Assembly: GCA_039820585.1 (NCBI GenBank)
Contig: JBCBPV010000003.1
Coordinates: forward strand, 30,796 to 94,795
DNA: 64,000 nt
Direction of reading: 5' to 3'
Source: JBCBGF01 sp039820585
Lineage (GTDB): Bacteria; Pseudomonadota; Alphaproteobacteria; Rhodobacterales; Rhodobacteraceae
The position numbers were made by a program, and so were the translations under genes. Of this stretch, positions 1 through 9,506 are shown one piece after another. The notes below the pieces were generated by a model. That model saw only the letters and a program-made list of their open reading frames with translations. It did no database searches and was not told the DNA's origin. Numbering within the stretch: position 1 is the first letter of the stretch; the number at the start of each line of letters is the position of its first letter.

Positions 1-150
1 CGCGACCTCCGCCGCCTCGCTCGCGACCCGCCATCGGTCGTTGTTGCCAAACGCCACGATCCCCAGCGTGCCCACCAGCATAAAGATCGCCATCGCGACC
101 AGCACCTCGACCATTGCAAAACCCCGGGCGGTATGGCGACGTCGGTGCAA
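1..150 (-). CDS. gspH: Type II secretion pseudopilin (GspH-like), C-terminus outside the window
   Basis: Only the N-terminal ~50 residues are present; the gene runs off the left edge. A short basic leader ends in Arg-Gly, followed by F-A-M-V-E-V-L-V-A-M, the prepilin peptidase site with Glu at mature position 5 and a hydrophobic helix. This is diagnostic of a type IV pilin-like minor pseudopilin. It follows gspG by a few bases in the same direction, the usual place of gspH. The start is uncertain: TTG at 150 gives a 10-residue leader, and no ATG fits well. GspI is the alternative; the missing C-terminus would decide. Confidence 0.7.
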   Translation of the reverse strand, partial: MHRRRHTARGFAMVEVLVAMAIFMLVGTLGIVAFGNNDRWRVASEAAEVA

Positions 151-155
151 GGGGC

Positions 156-614
156 CTAGCCCGCGATATCGGCGTTGCGCCCGGTGCCGCCGGGCTGACC
201 GTCGGCCCCCAGCGAGATCACCTGCACCCGGTCGCCATCGTAGCGGTAAAGAAACGCACCGCCCCAGGCATCCTGCGGCAGCTTGCCGTCGCGCAAATAC
301 GGGCCGTTCCATCCTGGCACCGCGCCGCCCGCGTTGGTGACCAGCGCGTTCAATCCCAGATCCTCGGACGGCAAGCGCCCGGTATCGATCTGATAGATGT
401 CGAGGGCAGAGCGCAACTGCGCAATCTGCGCCTCGGTCGCGTTGACGCGCGAGGCTTGCAGTTGCCGCATCGCCGCGGGGCCGACAAGCCCCACAAGCAG
501 ACCGACAATCGCCACCGCCACCAGCATCTCAACCAGCGAGAAGCCCGCGGTCGGCCGGGTGCGGCGCCTAGAACGCGATTTGATTGACGGAAATGATCGC
601 AGAGAACAGCGCAT
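156..614 (-). CDS. gspG: Type II secretion major pseudopilin GspG
   Basis: 152 residues, the usual GspG size. A basic 24-residue leader ends in A-G, then mature FSLVEMLVAV with Glu5, the prepilin peptidase signature. The C-terminal half has the GspG hallmarks: a DAWGGAFLYRY segment and SLGADGQPGGTG...NADI near the end, the calcium-binding loop of the major pseudopilin. GspG builds the periplasmic pseudopilus that pushes cargo through the secretin. The start at 614 overlaps the end of gspF by 47 bases; no alternative ATG, GTG or TTG keeps the leader. Part of the leftward gspE-F-G-H operon. Confidence 0.93.
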   Translation of the reverse strand: MRCSLRSFPSIKSRSRRRTRPTAGFSLVEMLVAVAIVGLLVGLVGPAAMRQLQASRVNATEAQIAQLRSALDIYQIDTGRLPSEDLGLNALVTNAGGAVPGWNGPYLRDGKLPQDAWGGAFLYRYDGDRVQVISLGADGQPGGTGRNADIAG

Positions 615-1824
615 AAAGGCTCACTCCTACTAGGGATCCGACGATGATGATCATCGCGGGTTGAAACAGGGCCAGAAAGCGTTCGAGCGCCCGGTCGGAC
701 GCTTCGCGCATCTCGGTCGCGGCGCGGGTGCACATGCCGGCCAGATCGCCAGTCTCTTCGCCGATGCGCAGCATCTCGACCGCTGTGGGCTCCAGCAGGC
801 GTGACTGGGCGAAGGCGGTCGACAGCGCGGTGCCTTCCGTGACGGCGGCGCCGACCCCGCCCATCGCGACCTTGGCGGGGCCAGCGGGCGTGGTGTCGGC
901 CACAACGCGCAACGCCTCGCTCAGCGTGACGTCGCGGGCCAGCAGTGCGCCCAGGCTGTGCAGCACCATCATTGCCTGGCTGCGCGCGATCACGCGGCGG
1001 GCAGGGGGAATGCGGTTCGCCAGCGCGGCCAGCACCGCGCCCGCGCGGCCCTGGCGATAAAGCCAGGTGAAGACCGCGGCAATGCCAATGGCGGCGACGA
1101 GAAGCACAGGCCAAAGCGCGGCCAAGGTGCCCGACAGCGCAAAGACCGCACGCCCCATGATCGGGACCAGGTCCATTCGGTCTTCGACCAGGGGGCGGAA
1201 CTGCGGGATAATCGCGATCATGATCACACCCAGCGACAGAAGCGACACGATCATCAAAAGCGACGGGTACATCAGCCCCGTCATCACCCGGCGCGCCACA
1301 GCCAGGCGTTGTTCGTGGATGCCCGCGGCAGTGGCCAGCGCCACCTCGACCTCGCCCGACACTTCCGCCCCGCGCACGAGTGCGAGGGTCGCGGCATCCT
1401 CGATCTGGACGATGCTTCGCAGGCCGTCGGCCAAGCCGCCGCCTTCGCGGATATGCATGCGCAGGCCCGCTGCTGCGGTGGCGACTGCGCTTTTCTCGCC
1501 TTCGGCCATGATCAAGAGCGCCCGGTCGAGCGATATCTTGGCGCCCGCCAGCTTCGACAACCGTGTCAGAAACCCCGCCCGGTCCCGCGCGGTCAGCCGC
1601 TTGGGCGCAGCGTCGGGCTTGGCTGCACCCGGGCGCGGTGTCGCGGCGGTGGGCCGGGCCGCATCCACCATGTCGATCTCGATCGGGAACAGGCCCTGCT
1701 CGCGCAGACGCCGGGTGGCCTGCAAATGGTCAGACGCGCTCAGCACGCCCCGCCGATGCCGCCCGGACGCATCGCGGGCCTTGTAGTCGAACTGACGTTC
1801 CGGGGTCTGGGCGGTGTCGCGCAT
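568..1824 (-). CDS. gspF: Type II secretion inner-membrane platform protein GspF
   Basis: 418 residues, normal GspF length. Two T2SSF domains are visible, each with a cytoplasmic helical bundle and a hydrophobic segment. The second carries the conserved GEETGDL motif near residue 355. Hydrophobic segments lie at roughly 205-230, 245-275 and 390-412, matching three membrane passes. GspF is the multispanning core of the assembly platform that couples the GspE ATPase to pseudopilus growth. It begins 5 bases after gspE ends, so the two are co-transcribed and probably translationally coupled. An Ala/Pro-rich linker near residues 57-75 separates the short N-terminal region from the first domain. 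Confidence 0.93.
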   Translation of the reverse strand: MRDTAQTPERQFDYKARDASGRHRRGVLSASDHLQATRRLREQGLFPIEIDMVDAARPTAATPRPGAAKPDAAPKRLTARDRAGFLTRLSKLAGAKISLDRALLIMAEGEKSAVATAAAGLRMHIREGGGLADGLRSIVQIEDAATLALVRGAEVSGEVEVALATAAGIHEQRLAVARRVMTGLMYPSLLMIVSLLSLGVIMIAIIPQFRPLVEDRMDLVPIMGRAVFALSGTLAALWPVLLVAAIGIAAVFTWLYRQGRAGAVLAALANRIPPARRVIARSQAMMVLHSLGALLARDVTLSEALRVVADTTPAGPAKVAMGGVGAAVTEGTALSTAFAQSRLLEPTAVEMLRIGEETGDLAGMCTRAATEMREASDRALERFLALFQPAMIIIVGSLVGVSLYALFSAIISVNQIAF

Positions 1825-1829
1825 GATCG

Positions 1830-3512
1830 TCAGTCCCAGAACCGGCCAGAGCCAAAGACGCTGCCCAGCTCTTTCAACGTGGTCTCGCCGCGGGCGAACA
1901 TCGCAATCCCATCGGCCCCCATGGTGCGGGTGGCTTTGGTCTGGCCGTGGCCGACATCGACGAACTCAAACAACGCGCGCCGTCCGGCATAGCCAGAGTT
2001 GTTGCACGCCTCGCACCCCGCCGCCCCGCGCAGGTTCCAGGTCTCGGGCGGCCCAAGCTCTGGCACCGCGGTGGCGAAGGCCGCGAACAGGCGTTCAAAC
2101 GGTTTTGTCGTGGACATATCAATCGGCCGGGAACACTGGCGACACAGCGTGCGGATCAATCGCTGCGCGCCCACAAGGCGCAGAACAGAGGTCAGCAAGT
2201 ATTCCGGCACGCCCATATCCGACAGCCGCATCACCGCCTCGCCCGCGCGGTTGGTGTGCAGGGTGGACAACACGAGGTGCCCGGTCATCGCCGCACGCAC
2301 CGCAAGCTCTGCCGTCTCACCATCGCGGATCTCACCCACCATCAACACATCTGGGTCATGGCGCAGGACCGATCGCAGGGCACTGGCAAAGGTCCAACCC
2401 AGTTCCGGCTTCACCTCCATCTGGATCAGGCCGGGGTTCTGGATCTCCACCGGATTTTCGATGGTGATGATCTTGCGACCCACATCGTTCAACTCCGACA
2501 GGCCCGCATGCAGTGTCGTGGTTTTCCCGCTGCCGGTGGGCCCGGTCATCAGGATCAGGCCGTTGGGCTGGCGCAACGCCGCTGTCATCCGTTTCAAGCC
2601 ATCGGGCGACAGATCCAACTGGTCCAGCCGCGCGCGTGCCTGGCTGCCATCAAGCAAACGCAACACAATCACCTCGCCATGGACAGACGGCGCGCTGGCC
2701 ACACGCACGTCCACCGAACGGCCAGCAATCTTCTGGCGGATACTGCCATCCTGGGGCAGGCGGCGTTCGCTGATATCCATCCCGCTCAGGATCTTCAGGC
2801 GCGACACGACGCCATCATAAAGGTGGCGCTCAATCGGCTGGGTCGCCACCAGAACCCCGTCTATGCGCAACCGCACTCGCGACTTGGCCTCCAACATCTC
2901 GATATGGATATCGGTGGCATTGCTCTCGACAGCTTTCGAGAACAGCCAGTCCAGATACCGTACCGTCGGCGCGTTATTGGCCAGCTCCAACAGACGGTCC
3001 GTGTCAAACGCCCCGTCACCCATGCCCACGCCCAGCGGATCGTCGATCTCGTCAGAGGCCTGCACCGCCTCGCTATGGGTGAGCGCGGTTTCGATATCCC
3101 GCTCGGTCGCGACGACATAGTCGATCTCACGCCCAAAGATGATCGACAGCGCCTGACGCACATGCATATCGGTGGGGTCGGCAATCGCGATGCGTGGCTG
3201 TTCCCCGTCCAGCGACAACAGCGCCAGCCCGTGACGGCGCAGATAATGCGGCGACAGCCGTTCATCATCGGCCAGCACATCGGGGAAATCGTCGGCATCA
3301 ATGCGCTTCAATCCCGTCGCCCGCGCCGAGGCATCCGCCCAGGCCTGTTGCGACACCAAACCCAGCCGGTCCAGGACCTGGCGGAGGGGTTGACCGGATT
3401 GTTCCGCGACCGAGACCGAATTGGCCAACGCCTCAGACGTCAGCAGCCCCGCTTCCAACAGCCAGTCAGTCCGGCCGCGCACCCGGCTGACAACGGCATT
3501 TCTGCGCACCAT
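1830..3512 (-). CDS. gspE: Type II secretion ATPase GspE
   Basis: 560 residues. The N-terminal third is a GspE/MshEN-type domain. The ATPase domain has Walker A GPTGSGKTTT (about residues 318-327), an Asp box and Walker B VLMVGEIRDGETA (about 385-397), and the His box GHLVLSTLHTN. A CxxC pair (CRQC, near 460) and a second pair (CEAC, near 502) form the zinc-binding four-cysteine motif typical of GspE and PilB. It powers pseudopilus assembly from the cytoplasmic face. First gene of the leftward operon. Its promoter lies in the 270-base region shared with the divergent DUF1800 gene. The GspG neighbour makes T2SS more likely than type IV pili. Confidence 0.94.
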   Translation of the reverse strand: MVRRNAVVSRVRGRTDWLLEAGLLTSEALANSVSVAEQSGQPLRQVLDRLGLVSQQAWADASARATGLKRIDADDFPDVLADDERLSPHYLRRHGLALLSLDGEQPRIAIADPTDMHVRQALSIIFGREIDYVVATERDIETALTHSEAVQASDEIDDPLGVGMGDGAFDTDRLLELANNAPTVRYLDWLFSKAVESNATDIHIEMLEAKSRVRLRIDGVLVATQPIERHLYDGVVSRLKILSGMDISERRLPQDGSIRQKIAGRSVDVRVASAPSVHGEVIVLRLLDGSQARARLDQLDLSPDGLKRMTAALRQPNGLILMTGPTGSGKTTTLHAGLSELNDVGRKIITIENPVEIQNPGLIQMEVKPELGWTFASALRSVLRHDPDVLMVGEIRDGETAELAVRAAMTGHLVLSTLHTNRAGEAVMRLSDMGVPEYLLTSVLRLVGAQRLIRTLCRQCSRPIDMSTTKPFERLFAAFATAVPELGPPETWNLRGAAGCEACNNSGYAGRRALFEFVDVGHGQTKATRTMGADGIAMFARGETTLKELGSVFGSGRFWD

Positions 3513-3781
3513 TCACTTCCGCTCGATTGCGCCGCGTTGCGACGACTGCCCCGCGCAAAACTTAAGGGATTCCTCCCTTTTTCGCAACGTTTTCAATGTG
3601 CTGAATTGTGGCAAACTGTTTCAATGTCGTTTGTTCTGAAACATTGAGGGTTTCGCGGATCAGACTGGCAACCCAGCGACGACAGCACCTTACTTTTGCC
3701 AAGAACTGTACCCTTCAAAGGCCCAATATTGCCACAAATCACCGGCACGGCAGATGCAGTCTTGTTAGGGATGTAGAACCG
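3513..3781. promoter_or_regulatory. Divergent control region between gspE and the DUF1800 gene
   Basis: No gene is seen in this 269-base gap, which is clearly more AT-rich than its surroundings. It contains TCAATGT at 3593-3599 and 3621-3627 and its inverse ACATTGA at 3641-3647, each in an extended TTTCAATGT/ACATTGA context. There is also a 6-bp hairpin AAGGGA/TCCCTT at 3564-3579 followed by T residues. The repeated heptamer could bind a regulator of both transcripts. I cannot place -10/-35 elements with confidence. Confidence 0.5.
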
Positions 3782-6517
3782 ATGCCGAAGTCTTTTGGAA
3801 GAGTTCACCTGGTTTCCAGCGCTGCCGTGGTTGCCCTTGTGGCCGGATCGACACTTGCGATCGCACAGATGGAAACTGCCGCTGCCACGGACGCTCCAGC
3901 CGAAGCAAACCCGCTTGTGCAAGCCGCGCTGGCCGTCGCCCCGACCCCGGCGGCCGAGCCGGGCAGCGAAGCCGCAACCCCTGCCGACGGGGTGTTCCGC
4001 AAAATCACGGTGCCTGCAAAAGGACTGTACCGGTTCGAAGCGCCCGTCGGATCGGGCATCATGCTTTCGATTAACGGCCAGTTGGTAATTGATGCCAGCG
4101 GCGCACCGGTTGGCGACGCGACGACGATTACCGCGTTGCATTCCATGACCCCGGGTGACCACGCGATTGAGATCACAGGGGTCGACGCCGATGCACCCGA
4201 ATTGTCCGGCCTGACCTTTAGCCCCATCGGATCAGAACCCCGGCCCCTGATGGACGCCAGCCTGTCCATCACCCCCGGTGAAGCCTCAACGCTGGCTGTC
4301 GCCAATTCTGCCCTGTCCCCATCCGCGACAGAGCCTGCCGCGCTGCTTGGCGACCGGTCCGCAGGCGCATTGCCCGGCATGGCGCCCGGTGCAGGCAAAG
4401 AGGCGTTTGCCATCGGTGGCTCGTCCTCGAAATCCAGCCGTACAAGCCCCGCGGGCCCCGCCGCTTCTGGCGGTGCAATGGCCGAGGGTAGCACAGGCGG
4501 GTCCATGCGCTCCTTCAATGGCGGCGGCGGCACCCAGATGGCCTCTGCCCCCGCGACCCAGACAACGCCCAGCACCACTTCCGGCGGCGGCTCGCTCAGC
4601 TCGGTGCCCTCTTCGGGTGGCGGCGGCTCGGCCAGCGGCACCCCATCAACCGGCACGCCCGGCACCCCCCCGGCTACCGCCGGGTTGCCCCCCGTGACGC
4701 CGACCCCGACGCCCGCGCCCACGCCTACACCGATCACCCCCACAACGCCGACACTGGAAACCGTCCGGATGTCGCCCCTGTCGCCCCCCGCCAACCCCCA
4801 ACTGACCCAGGCGGTGCAACTTACATCGGCTGGCAACGTCAACAGCCAGGTGCCGTCTTCGGGCAGCACTCTCTTCGGCGCGGTCATGGATAACTCGATG
4901 TTCGACATCGTGAATGTCGCGGTCTCCACCTCGAACCGCACCACAACAGTGGATGTGGGACCGATGACAGGCCAGTTCGCCGTGCGCCTGTTCCCGGAAG
5001 ACTTCGCCTCGGGCCAGCCCGTGCAGGTCACACTGACAGGTGCCTCGACCGCAAGCGATGAAGTCACTGCCACGCCGGTCAGCTACACGCTGACGGGCAT
5101 GCCCGCGCAAGATGGCGTGGGCCAGGCGCTCAGCCGCCTGACCTTCGGTGCGACGCCGGATCTGTATGCCCGCGTCCGGGCCATGGGCTTTGCCAATTAC
5201 GTGGAAGAGCAACTCAACCCCGATACAATCAACGATCAGGCGTTCGCTGCGATGAATGCCAACGCGCTGCTTGATCCCACGAACTCCAACGGTGGCCAGC
5301 TTCTGCGCTCGCTCACCAATTACGACATCGCACACGCCGCCTTTAGCGAGCGGCAGTTGCAGGAAGTGATGGGCCGGTTCTGGGCCAACCACTTCCACGC
5401 GGTGACCAAAGACACCGACATGTACCAGCAGAACATCACCGATCGACAGTTCTTCCGCGACAACGCGTTCGGGAACTTCGGCGACTTGCTTCTGTACAGC
5501 GCGCGCAGCCCACTGATGTCGCAGTATCTGGACAACGACCAGAACCGCTATCGCGAAGGCCGCGAAAACGACGGGATCAACGAAAACTACGGTCGTGAAG
5601 TCCTGGAGTTGTCCACCGTAGGCGTCGAAGCGGGCTATCAGCCGGTGGACGTCGATGCCGTTTCGCGCGTGTTTTCGGGCTGGGGCTATGAACGCACAAA
5701 CCCCAATGCAGAAGGCGTTGCCCGCGAATATCGCTTCCTCTTCCGTGAAGGCGACCATGACCCGAACCCCAAGCCGGTGCCTTTCCTTGGTGTGACGATC
5801 CCGCCAGGTCAGGCAGGCGGGGAACAGCTGATCTCGCTTCTGGCCAACCACCCCTCCACCCAGGCGCGCACCTGCCGCAAGATGGTGCAGCTTCTGGTCT
5901 CGGACGCCGCGCCGCAATCCTTCGTGGATGCCTGCGTGACCGCATGGGCCACAACAGGCGGTGAAATTGAGCCGATGCTGCGCGCGATCCTTCTGGATCC
6001 GGCCTATGTCGCCAATGCCGACTATCAGCGCAACAAGGCCAAGACGCCGTTCGAATACGCCGTGTCGGTGATCCGCGCCTTCGACGCACGGCCCGAGAAC
6101 GCACAGGACAGCGACTTTTACACCCGGTTCCGCAACGCCTTTGAACAGGCAGGCGAAAGCTATCTGCGCTTCCCGGTGCCAACCGGTCTGCCGGAATACG
6201 CCGCCGCCTGGCTGAACTCGGCCACGATGGTCGCCAGCTACAACCAGATCACCGATGTGGCCGAGCGCCGCCAGGAATATGGGATCGATCTGGCCGCTGA
6301 CATCGCGGATGCGGGGCTTGAGACCGCCGAAGAGGTGGCAGGCTACCTGCTGACCGTGGCCACCGCCGACCAGTTCACGCGCGAGGAATACGAAGCCGTG
6401 GTTGCCACGCTGAAAGGCGATGACGGCATCTTCGAGCCCCGCGTCCAGGATGAGACCCGCGCGCTTGAGCGGGCGATGGGCCTGATCGTCGTCACGCCCA
6501 GCTTCCAGATCCAATAA
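3782..6517 (+). CDS. Exported DUF1800 domain protein, candidate T2SS cargo
   Basis: 911 residues from the ATG at 3782, chosen because a Sec signal peptide follows at once (Lys/Arg, hydrophobic core, Ala-x-Ala near residue 28). The frame is open further upstream to about 3608, but that part looks like leader DNA. Residues 30-200 contain a putative beta-rich domain. Residues 200-335 are low-complexity Gly/Ser/Thr/Pro linker with PTPTPAPTPTP. A DUF1800 domain fills about 445-905 (ALSRLTFGATPD, FWANHFH, GINENYGREVLELSTVG). DUF1800 has no established biochemical activity that I know. It is paired with DUF1501 immediately downstream and embedded between T2SS genes. Confidence 0.88.
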   Translation: MPKSFGRVHLVSSAAVVALVAGSTLAIAQMETAAATDAPAEANPLVQAALAVAPTPAAEPGSEAATPADGVFRKITVPAKGLYRFEAPVGSGIMLSINGQLVIDASGAPVGDATTITALHSMTPGDHAIEITGVDADAPELSGLTFSPIGSEPRPLMDASLSITPGEASTLAVANSALSPSATEPAALLGDRSAGALPGMAPGAGKEAFAIGGSSSKSSRTSPAGPAASGGAMAEGSTGGSMRSFNGGGGTQMASAPATQTTPSTTSGGGSLSSVPSSGGGGSASGTPSTGTPGTPPATAGLPPVTPTPTPAPTPTPITPTTPTLETVRMSPLSPPANPQLTQAVQLTSAGNVNSQVPSSGSTLFGAVMDNSMFDIVNVAVSTSNRTTTVDVGPMTGQFAVRLFPEDFASGQPVQVTLTGASTASDEVTATPVSYTLTGMPAQDGVGQALSRLTFGATPDLYARVRAMGFANYVEEQLNPDTINDQAFAAMNANALLDPTNSNGGQLLRSLTNYDIAHAAFSERQLQEVMGRFWANHFHAVTKDTDMYQQNITDRQFFRDNAFGNFGDLLLYSARSPLMSQYLDNDQNRYREGRENDGINENYGREVLELSTVGVEAGYQPVDVDAVSRVFSGWGYERTNPNAEGVAREYRFLFREGDHDPNPKPVPFLGVTIPPGQAGGEQLISLLANHPSTQARTCRKMVQLLVSDAAPQSFVDACVTAWATTGGEIEPMLRAILLDPAYVANADYQRNKAKTPFEYAVSVIRAFDARPENAQDSDFYTRFRNAFEQAGESYLRFPVPTGLPEYAAAWLNSATMVASYNQITDVAERRQEYGIDLAADIADAGLETAEEVAGYLLTVATADQFTREEYEAVVATLKGDDGIFEPRVQDETRALERAMGLIVVTPSFQIQ

Positions 6518-6555
6518 CCGCCCCTCCAGGTTCACGCCGAGAAAGGTGTTCCAAT

Positions 6556-7854
6556 ATGCAAAATCGTCGCGAATTTCTTAGCTCACTCACCGCCGCCGCC
6601 GCCATGGTCGGCGCGGCCGGTGCCCCCAAGTTCTCATTCGCTCAGGAAGCGGGTGGCAAGACTTTCATCAAGGTGTTCATGCGCGGTGGGGCAGATGGTC
6701 TGCACCTCTTCCCACTGTATGGTGACACGTTCTACTACACCTACCGCCCCGATCTGGCGATTGAGCCGCCGTCGGGCGACATCAACAGCGCGATTGACCT
6801 CGGCAACGGCATGCGCGGGATGAACCCCAATCTCGAACTGCTGATGGAGATCTGGGAACAAGACAACATGATGGTCGCTCCGGCCACCTCATTTAATCCC
6901 AACAACCGCTCTCATTTCGATTGTCAGCGCTGGATCGGCACGGGCCAGACCCGCAACAACCTGATCGACGGCTATCTCAACCGGTATATGGCCAACACCG
7001 CCGGCAACGATCACCCGCTGCGTGGGATCGTGGCGGGCAAAACCTCGATCAGCACTGAAATCCGGGGCGAGGTGCGCGTGCCCGCAATCAGCCAGGCCAG
7101 CGGGTTTGAGCTGGAGAACGGCGATTTCTGCTCTGGCTCGGGCTGTGCCGACAATCAACTGACCGAACTGATGCGTGAGATCAACAGCCACGAGGTTGAT
7201 CTGTCGGCCGTCGAAGGCCAGGTGCGCGACAGCCAGCTGATCATGCTCGACTCGATTGCCGAAGTGCAGGCAGCGGGCGCCGACTATACGCCCAGTGCGG
7301 GTGGTTTGGACTACTCCAACTCCAGCCTTGGCCGCGGCTTGCGCCTATGCGCTCAGCTTCTGAAGGCCGGCGTGCCGCTGGAAGTGGCCGCGCTCGACTG
7401 GAACATCGGATGGGACACCCATTCCGACCAGTTTGCCCAGGGCACAAACCGCTTCACCGACCAGGAAAAGGGCTATCACCGCCGGATGACCGAAGGTGCC
7501 TCGGACTTCCTGTGTTTCTACCGCGACATGGGCGCGGCGATGAACGACGTGGTCGTGCTGGTCGGCAGCGAATTTGGCCGGACCAAGAAGGAAAACGGAT
7601 CAGACGGGACGGACCACGGCGAAGGCGGCGCATGGTTCGCGTTCGGCGGCCCCACCGTGCGCTCAGTCGCGCCGGATGTATCGTCGATAAGCGACGATGT
7701 GTTCAACCGCAACTGGCTGCCCACGGTCACCAACTATCGCAACATCGTGGGCGAGATCATGGTGCGCCACATGGGCATGTCCGATCAGCTGGTTTCCACC
7801 GTTTTCCCGAACCACAGCTTCGAGAACTACCAACTTTTCAACGCCTCTGCCTAG
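6556..7854 (+). CDS. Exported DUF1501 family protein with Tat-type signal
   Basis: 432 residues. The N-terminus has R-R-E-F-L followed by an Ala-rich hydrophobic stretch and FAQ, a Tat-type signal. The body matches DUF1501, a family distantly related to the alkaline phosphatase/sulfatase fold: an early FIKVFMRGGADGL motif, SHFDCQR near residue 118, WDTHSDQF near 290 and EFGRTKKENGSDGTDHG near 340-356. DUF1501 and DUF1800 genes are commonly adjacent, so the pair probably works as a unit outside the cytoplasm. It starts 38 bases after the DUF1800 gene, with GAAAGG before the ATG. Substrate and reaction are unknown. Confidence 0.9.
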   Translation: MQNRREFLSSLTAAAAMVGAAGAPKFSFAQEAGGKTFIKVFMRGGADGLHLFPLYGDTFYYTYRPDLAIEPPSGDINSAIDLGNGMRGMNPNLELLMEIWEQDNMMVAPATSFNPNNRSHFDCQRWIGTGQTRNNLIDGYLNRYMANTAGNDHPLRGIVAGKTSISTEIRGEVRVPAISQASGFELENGDFCSGSGCADNQLTELMREINSHEVDLSAVEGQVRDSQLIMLDSIAEVQAAGADYTPSAGGLDYSNSSLGRGLRLCAQLLKAGVPLEVAALDWNIGWDTHSDQFAQGTNRFTDQEKGYHRRMTEGASDFLCFYRDMGAAMNDVVVLVGSEFGRTKKENGSDGTDHGEGGAWFAFGGPTVRSVAPDVSSISDDVFNRNWLPTVTNYRNIVGEIMVRHMGMSDQLVSTVFPNHSFENYQLFNASA

Positions 7855-7917
7855 GTAACGCCACAGTTTGCATGCAGGTTCACGCCAACATGCGGTGGAA
7901 TCTAGGGTTCGTTGACG

Positions 7918-8979
7918 GTGACAGAACAAACAGGTGACATTGGCCTGGAGCGGCAGAGCATGCCGCTCCTCCAGCGTTTCACGCGGGTGCGCGCCTTGCT
8001 CGCCCACAGCGTGGCAGAACTGGCCGCGCCGCAACGCGCGACCCGGGGCCGCAGCCGGTTCTATGTCGAGCAAGGCAATGGCGATCTGCAGATCCGCGCC
8101 CTGGGCGATCCCGACCGCGTGGCAGCCGATGCCGCCGGTCTCGATGTGATCGCAGGCATGGTCGACGGCGGCGCGGTTGATCTGGTTCTGGCCGAAGACA
8201 GCTGCCTTGATCTGAACTTTACCTTGCCACCCGGGCCTTTGGCCGAGGTGCGGGGCATGATCGCGTCCGAGATCAGCTTCAAATCCCCGTTTTCGGAAGA
8301 CGCCACCCTGTCGTTCTGGGAAGCGCACGAGGCTGAGGATGACGGCTGGCGCGTGCGCGCGGTGATCACGCTGAAAGACCGTGTCCTGCAAGTGGCCGAA
8401 ACCCTGCAACAGTCGGATCTGGAAGTGCGCTCTCTGGTGCGCCCCTATCCGGGCGGTGAGATGCAGGCCGCACCCCCCTGGGCCGAAAGCGCAGGGAAGA
8501 CTGCGCCATCGCTCTGGTCCGCGCTGCGCAATCTCAGCCCCCCTTTGAAAGCGGCCCTAATGGGCGCGGGCGTCTTCTTTCTGTCCGCGATCCTACTCTG
8601 GGGTCAGACCACCTTCCGCGACTGGTCGCTGACCGCGCAGGCCACCACCGCACGATCTGAGCTGAGCGCAAGCGCCCAGGCCACCGCCCGCCTGCGCGGG
8701 CTCGACACAGCCATCGCCCAATCGACCGAGGTGCTGGCGCTTACCGGCACGATGAGCGCGCTTTTGCCCGACGGCGTGTGGCTCGACCAGATCATCATCG
8801 ACAATGACGCGGTGACTTTGGTGGGCTTTGGCCCGTCCGCCGCCGACATCACCCGGCTTCTGGCCACGGTCCCCACGCTTACCGATGTGCAATTCGCCTC
8901 CCCCGTGGTGCGCGACAACTCGCAATCCATCGAACGCTTCCGTATCTCGGCAACCCTGCAACCTGGGGTCACGAGATGA
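7918..8979 (+). CDS. gspL: GspL/PilN-like type II secretion assembly protein
   Basis: About 353 residues. The first ~190 residues are a cytoplasmic domain, followed by one transmembrane helix (about 203-223, ALMGAGVFFLSAILLW), a coiled-coil-prone stretch and a ferredoxin-like PilN/GspL periplasmic domain with LLPDGVWLDQI. GspL recruits GspE to the membrane. The next two genes, GspM-like and GspC-like, overlap it in ATGA fashion. GTG at 7918 has an AGGG ten bases upstream; TTG at 7912 is the alternative start and would add two residues. The GspL assignment rests on topology and neighbours as much as on sequence. Confidence 0.75.
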   Translation: MTEQTGDIGLERQSMPLLQRFTRVRALLAHSVAELAAPQRATRGRSRFYVEQGNGDLQIRALGDPDRVAADAAGLDVIAGMVDGGAVDLVLAEDSCLDLNFTLPPGPLAEVRGMIASEISFKSPFSEDATLSFWEAHEAEDDGWRVRAVITLKDRVLQVAETLQQSDLEVRSLVRPYPGGEMQAAPPWAESAGKTAPSLWSALRNLSPPLKAALMGAGVFFLSAILLWGQTTFRDWSLTAQATTARSELSASAQATARLRGLDTAIAQSTEVLALTGTMSALLPDGVWLDQIIIDNDAVTLVGFGPSAADITRLLATVPTLTDVQFASPVVRDNSQSIERFRISATLQPGVTR

Positions 8980-9506
8980 GCACGTTTCACTTCGCCAACC
9001 CCGATTTGCCCCGCAAAGTGGGCATGGGCGCCACCCTCACCATGGCCGCACTGGTCGCGGGCGCAGCACTCTTGTTTGTCGGTGCTGCACAGGACCGCCG
9101 TGCATCCATCGCCGACAAAGAGGCATTGATCGCGCGGGCCGAGGCGATGGGCGGCGCGGGCGCGATTGGCTTGTCCGATGCGTCCTTCTTCTCAGGCGAC
9201 ACCCCGCAACTGGCGCAGGCCGCGCTGCAGACCGATCTTCAGGCCCTCGCCGAAGGCCACCGGATCGACGTTGAGATGATCCGCGCCGATGAGATTGAGC
9301 AGATCGATGGCCTGGTGCGTCTGAACCTGACGATCAATGGTGTCGCCCCCGAATTAGAGCTTGGCAGCTTCCTACACGGGCTCGCCGCGATGGAGCCGCT
9401 TGTGATTGTCGAAGACCTCTCCCTCAGGCCCGCCCGTACCAGCCGCACCAACCCCGAACGCCGGATCGCTTTTTCCGCCAGCCTGTACGGGGCGCAGCGG
9501 CCATGA
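8976..9506 (+). CDS. gspM: GspM-like type II secretion protein
   Basis: 176 residues with a short cytoplasmic N-terminus, one transmembrane helix at about 19-37 (TLTMAALVAGAALLFVG) and a periplasmic coiled-coil plus small alpha/beta domain ending in a beta strand (RRIAFSASLYG). This is the GspM layout (bitopic, ~160 residues), the partner of GspL. It overlaps gspL by 4 bases (ATGA) and its downstream neighbour by 4 bases, so translation is coupled. GspM sequences diverge strongly; the call depends on position and topology. Confidence 0.65.
   Translation: MSTFHFANPDLPRKVGMGATLTMAALVAGAALLFVGAAQDRRASIADKEALIARAEAMGGAGAIGLSDASFFSGDTPQLAQAALQTDLQALAEGHRIDVEMIRADEIEQIDGLVRLNLTINGVAPELELGSFLHGLAAMEPLVIVEDLSLRPARTSRTNPERRIAFSASLYGAQRP

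Noticed and set aside
1..3512. Type IV pilus or competence system instead of T2SS
   Set aside because: The GspG C-terminal SLGADGQPGG motif and the size of GspG fit a type II secretion major pseudopilin.
3564..3582. Hairpin AAGGGA/TCCCTT with T residues considered as an intrinsic terminator
   Set aside because: No transcript is expected to end here, as both flanking genes start in this gap; the stem is only 6 bp.
4646..6535. A 629-codon minus-strand open frame opposite the DUF1800 gene
   Set aside because: No recognisable domain and atypical composition; the plus strand has a signal peptide and DUF1800 motifs.
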